Assembly: GCA_945888895.1 (NCBI GenBank)
Contig: CAMDAY010000049.1
Location: 1-11,479, forward strand
Origin: Dehalococcoides mccartyi
Lineage (GTDB): Bacteria; Chloroflexota; Dehalococcoidia; UBA2979
Direction of reading: 5' to 3'
Length of the DNA stretch: 11,479 nt
Below, piece by piece: positions 5,733 through 11,479 of the stretch. The position numbers were made by a program, and so were the translations under genes. Position 1 is the stretch's first letter; each line of letters starts with the position of its first letter. The notes below the pieces were generated by a model, which saw only the letters and a list, made by a program, of their open reading frames with translations, ran no database searches and was not told where the DNA came from.

Positions 5733-8018
5733 GTGGCGATGATCTACCGCTACAGCGAGTGGGACGGCACGCAGTCGATCCCGAACCTGGACGCCAACCA
5801 GGTGTTGGACGCGCTGTCCGACGACCTGATGAACTTCGGCGACCTGCAGCACGCGCTGCGGAACCTGATGCAGCGCGGCATGCGCGGGCAGCAGGGCGAC
5901 CGCACGCAGGGTCTGCGCGACCTCTTGCAGCAACTCCGGCAGCAGCGCCGCCAGCGTCTCGACCAGTTCGACCTCGGCGGCGTGATGGAGGACCTCAAGC
6001 GCCAGTTGAAGGAGATCCTCGACCTTGAGCGACAGACGCTCGAGGAGCGCCTCGCCCAGCAGGAGCAGCAGCAGCGCGACGCCCAGAACGGGCAGGACGG
6101 CCAGCCCGACGCCAGCGGCGCACCGCAGCAGCCAGGCGACTCCTCGGATGGCTCCGAGTCGGGCGAGGGCGACGACGGCCAGCAGGGGATGCAGAGCCCT
6201 CGTGGACAGCAGAGGCAGCGCGGCCAGGGACAGCGAGGACAGCAGCAGCCCGGAACGCAGCGGCCGGGCCAACAGCACGGGCAGCCCTCGGACGAGTCCG
6301 GCGAACAGGGCGGCTCGGAGTCGGGCGGCCAGCAAGGCGCCGCGCAGAGCGAGCAAGAGCAGTTCGAGGAGATGCTGCGCCGCATCGCGGAGCGCAAGCA
6401 GCAGTTCCTCGACCAGTTGCCGCAGGACACCGCCGGGCAGATGAAGGATCTCCAGAACTACGAGTTTCTGAACCCCGACGCCCAGTCGCGCTTCCAGGAG
6501 CTGGTCGACCAGCTCAAGCAGGCGATGACCAACTCCTTCTTCAAGGACGTCGAGAAGATGGTCCAGGAGATGTCCGACGGCGACAAAGCGCGCATGAAGG
6601 AGATGACGCGCGCGCTGAACGACATGCTCGCCCAGAAGATGAAGGGCGAGACGCCCGACTTCGATGGGTTCATGGACAAGTTCGGCGACATGTTCGGCGA
6701 CAACCCGCCGAAGTCCCTCGACGAGCTGATCCAGCAGATGCAGGCGCAGATGTCCGCGATGCAGTCGCTGATGGACTCGCTCCCCGGGGACCAGCGCCAG
6801 CAGCTGCAGTCCATGCTTGCCGACAAGCTCGGTGACCCGGAGCTCGAGGCGAAGATGTCCGAGCTCGCGCAGAACCTCGACTTCCTGAACCCCTCGCGCG
6901 ACCAGTCGAACTCGTATCCGTTCCGCGGCGACGAGGAGCTCGACCTGCAGGCCGCGATGAACCTGATGGGCGAGATGCAGGACATCGACGCCCTGGAGCG
7001 CGGCCTGGAGCGCGCGCAGTACACGGGCGAGATGAATCAGGTCGACACCGAAGCGCTTCGCGAGCTGCTCGGCGACGAGGCCGTCGATTCGTTCGAGGAT
7101 CTGAAGAAGCTGCTCGAGGTCCTCGAGGAGGCGGGCTACATCCGCCGCGAGGGCGACGCGTGGGAACTCACCCCGCGCGGCACGAGGATGATCGGCCAGA
7201 ACGCACTCACGGAGATCTTCCGATCGTTGAAGAAGCAGGGGATTGGCAACCACCCGGTACCGGAGACCGGCCGTCACGGCGAGCGCCTGGACGAGTCCAA
7301 GCCGTACGAGTTCGGCGACCCGTTCCACCTGGACATGCGCAAGACGATCATGAACGCCGTGGAGCGCGAGGGCGCGGGCTCGCCGGTGCACCTGTCCGCC
7401 GAGGACTTCGAGATCTACCGCAGCGAGATGGTGACGACGACCACCACCGTGCTGATGGTCGACCTGTCGTGGTCGATGGCCCTACGGGGCTCGTTCCAGG
7501 CGGCGAAGAAGGTCGCGCTCGCGCTGCAGAACCTGATCAAGGCGCAGTACCCGAAGGACAGCCTCTACATCATCGGCTTCTCCGCCTACGCCCGAGAGCT
7601 GAAGCCCCAGGAGCTGCCGTACGTCCGCTGGGACGAGTCCGTGCTCGGCACCAACATGCACCACGCACTGATGCTGGCCGAGCGGCTGCTGGCGAAGCAC
7701 CGCGTGGGCTCGCGCCAGATCCTGATGATCTCCGACGGCGAGCCGACCGCGCACCTCGAGCATGGCCGCTCGCAGTTCTCGTACCCGCCGAGCCCGGTGA
7801 CGATCCGGGAGACGTTGAAGGCCGTGAAGCGCGTGACGCAGCAGGACATCACGATCAATACGTTCATGCTGGACCGGAACTACTACCTGAAGGAATTCGT
7901 GAACCAGCTGGCGAAGATCAACGGTGGCCGCGTCTTCTACACGACACCAGACCGGTTGGGCGAGTACATTCTGGTCGACTACGTGCAGCACAAACGTAAG
8001 CACATCGCCCAGCGCTAG
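5733..8018 (+). CDS. VWA-domain protein with Gln/Gly-rich linker, partner of the AAA+ ATPase
   Basis: The 761-residue protein has no signal peptide and is presumably cytosolic. The order of parts is as follows: a helical N-terminus rich in Gln and Arg (about 20-107); a low-complexity Gln/Gly/Ser/acidic linker (108-210); a long Met/Gln/Asp-rich helical region (211-445) in which 'FLNP' recurs at 245 and 384; a winged-helix-like stretch 'LLEVLEEAGYIRREGDAWE' near 462-480 followed by 'LTPRG'; and a C-terminal VWA domain (about 570-760). The MIDAS is complete: D577-L-S579-W-S581, T640 in 'LGTNMHH', and D668 in 'ISDGEP'. This resembles the uncharacterised VWA proteins paired with ChlI-like ATPases and, more distantly, ViaA, CbbO, NorD and BchD. 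GTG 5733 is preferred over ATG 5739 because GAGG at 5722-5725 is 7 bases from it. Confidence 0.85.
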   Translation: MAMIYRYSEWDGTQSIPNLDANQVLDALSDDLMNFGDLQHALRNLMQRGMRGQQGDRTQGLRDLLQQLRQQRRQRLDQFDLGGVMEDLKRQLKEILDLERQTLEERLAQQEQQQRDAQNGQDGQPDASGAPQQPGDSSDGSESGEGDDGQQGMQSPRGQQRQRGQGQRGQQQPGTQRPGQQHGQPSDESGEQGGSESGGQQGAAQSEQEQFEEMLRRIAERKQQFLDQLPQDTAGQMKDLQNYEFLNPDAQSRFQELVDQLKQAMTNSFFKDVEKMVQEMSDGDKARMKEMTRALNDMLAQKMKGETPDFDGFMDKFGDMFGDNPPKSLDELIQQMQAQMSAMQSLMDSLPGDQRQQLQSMLADKLGDPELEAKMSELAQNLDFLNPSRDQSNSYPFRGDEELDLQAAMNLMGEMQDIDALERGLERAQYTGEMNQVDTEALRELLGDEAVDSFEDLKKLLEVLEEAGYIRREGDAWELTPRGTRMIGQNALTEIFRSLKKQGIGNHPVPETGRHGERLDESKPYEFGDPFHLDMRKTIMNAVEREGAGSPVHLSAEDFEIYRSEMVTTTTTVLMVDLSWSMALRGSFQAAKKVALALQNLIKAQYPKDSLYIIGFSAYARELKPQELPYVRWDESVLGTNMHHALMLAERLLAKHRVGSRQILMISDGEPTAHLEHGRSQFSYPPSPVTIRETLKAVKRVTQQDITINTFMLDRNYYLKEFVNQLAKINGGRVFYTTPDRLGEYILVDYVQHKRKHIAQR
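6054..6362 (+). repeat. Gln/Gly-rich low-complexity coding segment in the VWA gene
   Basis: Codons 108-210 of the VWA gene are dominated by CAG/CAA, GGC/GGA and Ser/Asp/Glu codons, with short degenerate repeats such as GQQRQRGQGQRGQQQ. It encodes a flexible, probably disordered linker. Such stretches are prone to replication slippage and assembly error. Confidence 0.75.
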
Positions 8019-8025
8019 CGGCTCC

Positions 8026-8044
8026 GGTCGCCGCGCGGGCGACC
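8026..8044 (+). repeat. 7-bp hairpin between the VWA and channel genes
   Basis: GGTCGCC (8026-8032), loop GCGCG, GGCGACC (8038-8044). It lies 8 bases after the VWA stop and 14 bases before the ATG at 8058. There is no T-run. It might attenuate or partially insulate the channel gene, or may be chance in a GC-rich spacer. Confidence 0.3.
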
Positions 8045-8057
8045 AAGCGGGTCGCGC

Positions 8058-9084
8058 ATGCGACGACTCGTAATCCTCCTTGCGCTGCTGGCTGGCGCGA
8101 TCCTGCTGGGGACTGGGTGGTACGCCCTCGTGGAGGGGTTCGGACTCCTCAACGCCCTCTACCAGGCAGTCACGACCATCACCACCGTCGGGTTCCAGGA
8201 ACAGGCGGCCACTGGACACCAGCGGCCGCCTGTTCACGATCGTCTACATCCTCGGCGGCGTCGGACTGCTGTTCTACACCGCGACCGCGGTCGTCGAAAC
8301 GGTGGTCGTCGGCGAGCTGGCGGAAGAGCTCGGACTACGTCGGAGTAGTCGAAAGGCCCGGAACATGGAACGCCACTTCGTCATCTGCGGGTACGGACGC
8401 GTCGGGCGCGAGATCGCGCACGAGCTCGCGGTACGCGACGAGGCGTTCGTGATCATCGACCGGGACGAGCACACGCTCGCCACCGCCGAGCACCCGAGGT
8501 CGGTGGTCGTGCGCGGCGACGCGACCGAGGAAGCGACCCTGCGGGCCGCAGGCATCGAACGCGCACGGGCGCTGATTGCGGCCGCCGATTCGGACGTCGA
8601 GAACACCTACATGGTGCTCACTGCACGCGCCCTGAACCCTGGCCTGTTCATCGTGGCGCGCGCAGGCTCAGAAGCGGCGGAGCGACGCCTCGAGTCGGCT
8701 GGCGCGGACCGCGTGGTGTCGCCCTACCGCATCGGCGGGCGACGCATGGCGCTCGCAGCCGTGCAGCCCATGCTGATGGATGTGATGGACACCCTCATGG
8801 AAAGCACCACCGCCGGCCAGGGCGGGAGGGTCCTTGCGGAAATCGTCGTCGAGGACGAAGCCGCGCCACTGGCGAGACGCACCATCCACGAGGTCTTCCC
8901 ACCGGACGGCGGGCTGCAGGTCCTCGGCATCGAGCGCGGCACCCGGGGCATCGAGGTCGGCCCCCATGGGAACACGATGCTCGAGACGGGCGACCGAATC
9001 ATGGTCTACGGCGAGAGCGAGGCGCTGGAGCAGTTGTCTCCAACGTCCTCGCCGGGCATGCGGTCGGTGGTGCGTCCGGGTTAG
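8058..9084 (+). pseudogene. two-TM potassium channel with RCK (TrkA-N/TrkA-C) domains, interrupted by a +1 frameshift
   Basis: The gene is split over two frames. From ATG 8058 the first frame encodes TM1 ('RLVILLALLAGAILLGTGWYAL'-like, residues 3-24), the pore helix and the filter 'TTITTVGFQE'. It then runs into junk and stops at 8348. The next frame, from about 8203, continues exactly where the family expects: 'RRPLDTSGRLFTIVYIL' into TM2, then 'HFVICGYGRVGREIA' (Rossmann GxGxxG), acidic 'VIIDRD' and a C-terminal TrkA-C ('LETGDRIMVYGE'). Skipping one base, C8202, restores 'GFQE-RR-PLDTSGR' with normal spacing, so an extra base in the DNA or assembly is the simplest reading. The filter has Gln where most relatives have Gly. 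The intact product would be a membrane potassium channel gated by ligand binding to its cytosolic RCK ring. It follows the VWA gene by 39 bases. Sequencing error, recent decay and a two-product gene cannot be told apart here. Confidence 0.85.
8365..9084 (+). CDS. possible separate RCK-domain product from an internal start
   Basis: Inside the channel gene, ATG 8365 opens the second frame just before 'ERHFVICGYGRVGRE', so that a soluble RCK protein (TrkA-N plus TrkA-C, 239 residues) could be made alone. AAGG at 8353-8356 is 8 bases upstream, a plausible ribosome binding site. In the archaeal channel MthK, an internal Met similarly gives free RCK subunits that assemble with the channel. Whether this start is used here is not shown by the sequence. 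It would keep half of the gene expressible despite the frameshift. Confidence 0.35.
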   Translation: MERHFVICGYGRVGREIAHELAVRDEAFVIIDRDEHTLATAEHPRSVVVRGDATEEATLRAAGIERARALIAAADSDVENTYMVLTARALNPGLFIVARAGSEAAERRLESAGADRVVSPYRIGGRRMALAAVQPMLMDVMDTLMESTTAGQGGRVLAEIVVEDEAAPLARRTIHEVFPPDGGLQVLGIERGTRGIEVGPHGNTMLETGDRIMVYGESEALEQLSPTSSPGMRSVVRPG

Positions 9085-9088
9085 CGGC

Positions 9089-9994
9089 CTAGATCCAGGC
9101 GCCGTCCTGCGCCTGCCAGAAGAACTGCACGAGGACGCCGCCCGTGTGGCGCGGGTGGATAAACGCCTCGCGCCAGGGGACGCCGTTCGTGTCGCCGCTA
9201 CGCTCGCCGAACACCGGGATGTTGTGGTGGGCCGTGGCGCTCACGGCGCGCTCCCAGTCGTGGACCTCGAACGTCGCGTGATGCATGCCTGGGCCGCGGC
9301 GTTCGAGGAAGCGCTGGATGAACGACGCCCCGCTGGCCGGCTCGATGTTCTCGATGCGGATCTGCTGCGTCGGGTGGTCGAGGACACGGGTGCGGAAGCC
9401 CGTCTCTGACTCGTCGCCCTCGGAGCGGTGGATCGTGCGCATCCCGAACAGCCGCTCGTACCAGTCACCCAGCTCATCCGCCGACGAGTGGGCGTGAGAC
9501 AGGTGGTTCAGCGCCTTGATGCCCAGCGTGTGCTCTGCCGTCTCGTCATCCTCCACGGGCGGGGCGGTATTCCACGGTTCGCCCTGGTAGAGCTGGAAGA
9601 GGAAGCCGTGCCCGCCCCCGCGCGGGTGGATGTAGATCACGTCCGGCTCCGCTCCTGCCTCGACCTGGCCACCTGCCCACGGCTGGGCTCCCTCAGCGCG
9701 CAGCGCCGCAGCCGCCTGGGTGGTGTCACGCACATGGATCGTGAGGTGGTGGAGCCCCGGCCCCGTTGGCCCCTCGAGAAAGCGGTGCAGCGACGAGGTG
9801 CGCCGGTTCGGAGCGAGCACCTCCCAGCCGATGTCCGACACCCCCGGCATCGAGAGATGCACGCCGGTGTAGCCGTCCTCGCTCTCGAAGCGCTCGCCGG
9901 CACGGAAGCCAAACAGCCCTTCGAGGAGGTCCAACTGCGGGCCGAGGTCGGCGACCGCCTGGCTGACGTGGTCGAAGCGAACAATGTCGATCAT
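9089..9994 (-). CDS. protein with two VOC (glyoxalase/dioxygenase-fold) domains
   Basis: The 301-residue protein is two tandem VOC modules. The first (about 5-140) has candidate metal ligands H9 ('FDHVSQAV'), E58 ('GWEVL'), H82/H83 ('GLHHLTIHV') and Q134 ('FLFQLY'). The second (about 160-293) has H164 ('LNHLSHA'), E215 ('IRIEN'), H238/H239 ('GMHHATFEV') and Q290 ('VLVQFFW'). The order recalls methylmalonyl-CoA epimerase (His, Gln, His, Glu) with acid and amide positions exchanged, so both halves could bind a divalent metal. The superfamily includes epimerases, lyases, extradiol dioxygenases and antibiotic-resistance proteins; substrate cannot be inferred. AGGAG at 10001-10005 (plus coordinates) stands 6 bases before ATG 9994 and fixes the start, although the frame is open to 10108. 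It converges on the channel gene with only 4 bases between stop codons. Confidence 0.85.
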   Translation of the reverse strand: MIDIVRFDHVSQAVADLGPQLDLLEGLFGFRAGERFESEDGYTGVHLSMPGVSDIGWEVLAPNRRTSSLHRFLEGPTGPGLHHLTIHVRDTTQAAAALRAEGAQPWAGGQVEAGAEPDVIYIHPRGGGHGFLFQLYQGEPWNTAPPVEDDETAEHTLGIKALNHLSHAHSSADELGDWYERLFGMRTIHRSEGDESETGFRTRVLDHPTQQIRIENIEPASGASFIQRFLERRGPGMHHATFEVHDWERAVSATAHHNIPVFGERSGDTNGVPWREAFIHPRHTGGVLVQFFWQAQDGAWI

Positions 9995-10000
9995 GTGCCA

Positions 10001-10005
10001 CTCCT
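10001..10005 (-). promoter_or_regulatory. ribosome binding site of the VOC gene
   Basis: AGGAG on the minus strand, 6 bases before the ATG at 9994. It excludes the 38-codon upstream extension of the frame. Confidence 0.75.
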
Positions 10006-10031
10006 GCCGGGGCGCCTCGTCGGCGCGGATG

Positions 10032-10050
10032 CTCCGCCATCGTAGCGGAG
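10032..10050. repeat. 6-bp inverted repeat in the divergent promoter region
   Basis: CTCCGC (10032-10037) and GCGGAG (10045-10050) flank CATCGTA, whose minus-strand reading contains TACGAT (10039-10044), a -10-like hexamer for the VOC gene. The dyad therefore surrounds a possible promoter and could be an operator. Confidence 0.3.
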
Positions 10051-10102
10051 GCTCTCGTTCCGCCCCATCCCGCCGCCGCTGCATCCCCACGGGCGCACCG
10101 GA

Positions 10103-10108
10103 TAGCAT
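10103..10108 (+). promoter_or_regulatory. -10-like element of the lipid-kinase-like gene, leaderless arrangement
   Basis: TAGCAT ends 6 bases before the ATG at 10115, and no Shine-Dalgarno sequence is present. Together these suggest a leaderless transcript. A -35 box is not recognisable. Confidence 0.35.
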
Positions 10109-10114
10109 CGAACG

Positions 10115-11083
10115 ATGCCCGCAATACCGCCGCGCACCGCCGTCATCATCGCGAACCCCGCCGCGCGCCGCGCGCTACCCGCGAGCGCCCTCGATGCCGC
10201 GGCGGGCGCGATGCGTGCGCGTGGCTGGGATGTGACGATCGAGGTGACGACGAGCCGCGAGGACACCGTCGCCCGCGCCGAGCACCATGCGCGGGCCAAC
10301 GTGGATGCCCTCGTGGCGTGCGGCGGCGACGGCACGCTGCTGGCTGTCGTGAACGGCGTGCGCGCGGCGGGTGACGAAGCGCGCACGGCGGTCGGCATGA
10401 TCCCGGTCGGCACGGCGAACGTCTGGGCCGCCGAGGCCGGTGTGCCGCGCGATCCGATGCGCGCGCTCGCCCTGCTGGAGAACGGCGAGCGACGGCGCAT
10501 CGACCTCGGCATCGCGCGTATCGGAGAGGGCGCGGCGGTGCCGTTCCTCCTCGTGTGCGGCGTCGGCCTCGACGCCGCCGTGGTGCGCGCCGTCGAGAAT
10601 CACCCGGACTGGAAGCGCCGCCTCGGGCGGCTCGCGTTCGGCGCACCCGCGCTGCGCGCGCTCGCGTCATGGCCGGCGATCGATACGCGCCTCGCGCTCG
10701 ACGGCGTCGAGGTACACGCACCGCACCTGCTGCTCGCGCTCGCCTCGAACACCAGTCGCTACGGCGGTGTCGCTTCGCTGTCGCGCACGACCCAGATCGA
10801 CGACGGACTGATCGAGGTTGTGACGTTCGAGGGGGGGCGATCGCTTCGCGGCCGCCTCGCGCTCGCGCTCCACGCGCTGCGTGGCCACCTCGATACCCGC
10901 GACGTGCGAGGCGTCACGCACCGACAGGCGACGCGCGTGACGCTGACGCCCGCGCACGCGATGCCGATCGAGGTCGATGGCGATGCGATCGGCGACTGCG
11001 GCCCGGACGCACCGCTGCGCATCGCGGTGGAGCATCGCGCGGTCACGATGATCTTCGGCCCGGCTCCTACTCGATCGGTGTGA
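10115..11083 (+). CDS. diacylglycerol/lipid kinase family protein (DagK/YegS type)
   Basis: The 322-residue protein has the family's usual length (about 290-330) and landmarks: start strand 'AVIIANPAAR' (9-18, usually NPxSG), nucleotide-binding 'CGGDGT' (69-74), 'IPVGTANVWA' (96-105), 'VCGVGLDAAVV', and near the C-terminus 'IEVDGD' with D288 and D290 at the catalytic acidic site, where many relatives have DGE. Such enzymes phosphorylate diacylglycerol, sphingoid bases or related lipids with ATP at the inner membrane face. Some are involved in phosphatidylinositol or glycolipid synthesis. The NDFA segment usual after PxGT is NVWA here, and 'NE' after GGDGTL is replaced by 'AV', so this is a divergent branch and the lipid is unknown. 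A -10-like box 6 bases upstream implies a leaderless mRNA. The 3' end overlaps recF by 17 bases, tail to tail. Confidence 0.85.
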   Translation: MPAIPPRTAVIIANPAARRALPASALDAAAGAMRARGWDVTIEVTTSREDTVARAEHHARANVDALVACGGDGTLLAVVNGVRAAGDEARTAVGMIPVGTANVWAAEAGVPRDPMRALALLENGERRRIDLGIARIGEGAAVPFLLVCGVGLDAAVVRAVENHPDWKRRLGRLAFGAPALRALASWPAIDTRLALDGVEVHAPHLLLALASNTSRYGGVASLSRTTQIDDGLIEVVTFEGGRSLRGRLALALHALRGHLDTRDVRGVTHRQATRVTLTPAHAMPIEVDGDAIGDCGPDAPLRIAVEHRAVTMIFGPAPTRSV

Positions 11084-11479
11084 GCGTGTCACCGACCAGG
11101 CGCATCCGGCGCGCGCCGGGTAGCTCCTCGTGGCTCGGGCGATCCTCGTCCGGTGTGGTGATCAGCACCTGGTCGACGCCATAGGCGACGTGCAGGATGC
11201 GCGCCCGGCGGTGCGGGTCGAGTTCGGACAGGATGTCGTCCAGCAACAGGATGGGCGCATCGCCCGTGCGGCGCTTCGACAGCTCGACCTCCGCCAGCCG
11301 CAACGCGAGCGCCGCGCTCCGCTGCTGACCGCGCGAGGCACTCAGCCCCGCCGCGTGCCCGCCGATCAGGAATGCCAGGTCGTCTCGATGCGGGCCGATG
11401 CGGGAGATGCTGCGCCGCACGTCCTCGATGCGGCCCGCCTCCAGCGCGCTCCGCAGGCGCTCCTGCAGATCGTGCTCAC
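11067..11479 (-). CDS. recF: RecF, DNA replication/repair protein, C-terminal part (5' end outside window)
   Basis: The frame is open to the window edge, giving about 136 residues of the C-terminal part of RecF. This cytosolic ABC/SMC-type ATPase loads RecA at gapped DNA together with RecO and RecR. The diagnostic pieces are 'GPHRDDLAF', the ABC signature 'LSASRGQQR', and Walker B with the following loop, 'PILLLDDILSELD'. The strand 'QVLITTPDE' follows, where RecF proteins typically carry 'QVFITTTD'. The catalytic Asp-Asp and signature residues are intact. The Walker A domain must lie beyond 11479. recF often sits in the dnaA-dnaN-recF cluster, so the chromosomal origin region may lie just outside the window, but RecF location varies in several phyla. 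Its TAG (11067-11069) lies inside the end of the convergent lipid-kinase gene. Confidence 0.95.
   Translation of the reverse strand, partial: EHDLQERLRSALEAGRIEDVRRSISRIGPHRDDLAFLIGGHAAGLSASRGQQRSAALALRLAEVELSKRRTGDAPILLLDDILSELDPHRRARILHVAYGVDQVLITTPDEDRPSHEELPGARRMRLVGDTLTPIE

Noticed and set aside
5616..7391. Long antisense open frame opposite the VWA gene (591 codons)
   Set aside because: It is the Leu/Arg/Val-rich mirror of the CAG/GAG-rich sense codons. The sense strand encodes recognisable VWA and linker sequence.
4268..8018. Genuine magnesium chelatase BchI/BchD
   Set aside because: No BchH or other bacteriochlorophyll gene, altered Walker motifs, and a VWA protein lacking the AAA-like N-terminal domain of BchD.
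1..11479. tRNA, rRNA, CRISPR array, insertion sequence or phage genes
   Set aside because: No cloverleaf-like segment, regularly spaced repeats, transposase, integrase or phage structural gene could be recognised on either strand.

Overview
The window comes from a high-G+C bacterial chromosome. Codons end mostly in G or C, start codons include GTG, and two genes look leaderless. No gene here is diagnostic of a lineage. The mix (GSAM-like class III aminotransferase, AAA+/VWA pair with an 'NELPDL' Walker B, a channel with an RCK domain, a twin-VOC protein, a DagK-like kinase, recF) looks most like a Chloroflexota or actinobacterial genome. That is an inference, not a demonstrated assignment. 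It reads as an ordinary housekeeping/accessory mixture, with no phage, transposase, tRNA, rRNA or CRISPR array.

Layout. 1-357: 3' end of an alpha/beta hydrolase (+). 449-760: pterin-4a-carbinolamine dehydratase (-), converging on the hydrolase, with a palindrome between them. 761-1351: about 590 bases without a gene, holding three REP-like GC hairpins and further hairpins that form a structured leader for the next gene. 1352-2698: GSAM-like PLP aminotransferase (+), followed by a perfect 13-bp hairpin. 2931-3611: exported protein with a C-terminal 3D/double-psi-beta-barrel-like domain (+). 3612-3816: relatively AT-rich spacer with a dyad. 3817-4137: small XRE-family regulator (+), ended by a clear hairpin terminator. 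4268-5671 and 5733-8018: a MoxR/magnesium-chelatase-like AAA+ ATPase and a VWA protein (+), evidently one operon. 8058-9084: two-TM potassium channel with a cytoplasmic RCK (TrkA-N/TrkA-C) regulator (+), broken by a +1 frameshift near 8202. 9089-9994: protein with two VOC domains (-). 10115-11083: diacylglycerol/lipid-kinase-family protein (+). 11067-11479: C-terminal part of RecF (-), overlapping the kinase gene tail to tail.

How the genes may work together. The best candidate for an under-described system is the AAA+/VWA pair at 4268-8018. By analogy with RavA-ViaA, CbbQ-CbbO, NorQ-NorD and BchI-BchD, a hexameric AAA+ ring would act with a MIDAS-bearing VWA partner to remodel or metallate a client. 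The client is unknown. The ATPase has an atypical Walker A (GERGQAKS) and an Asn in place of the Walker B Asp. The VWA partner has a complete MIDAS and a long Gln/Gly-rich linker. The XRE gene lies just upstream but is separated by a terminator, so it is at most a regulator and not an operon member. The frameshifted channel follows the VWA gene after 39 bases and may be cotranscribed with it.
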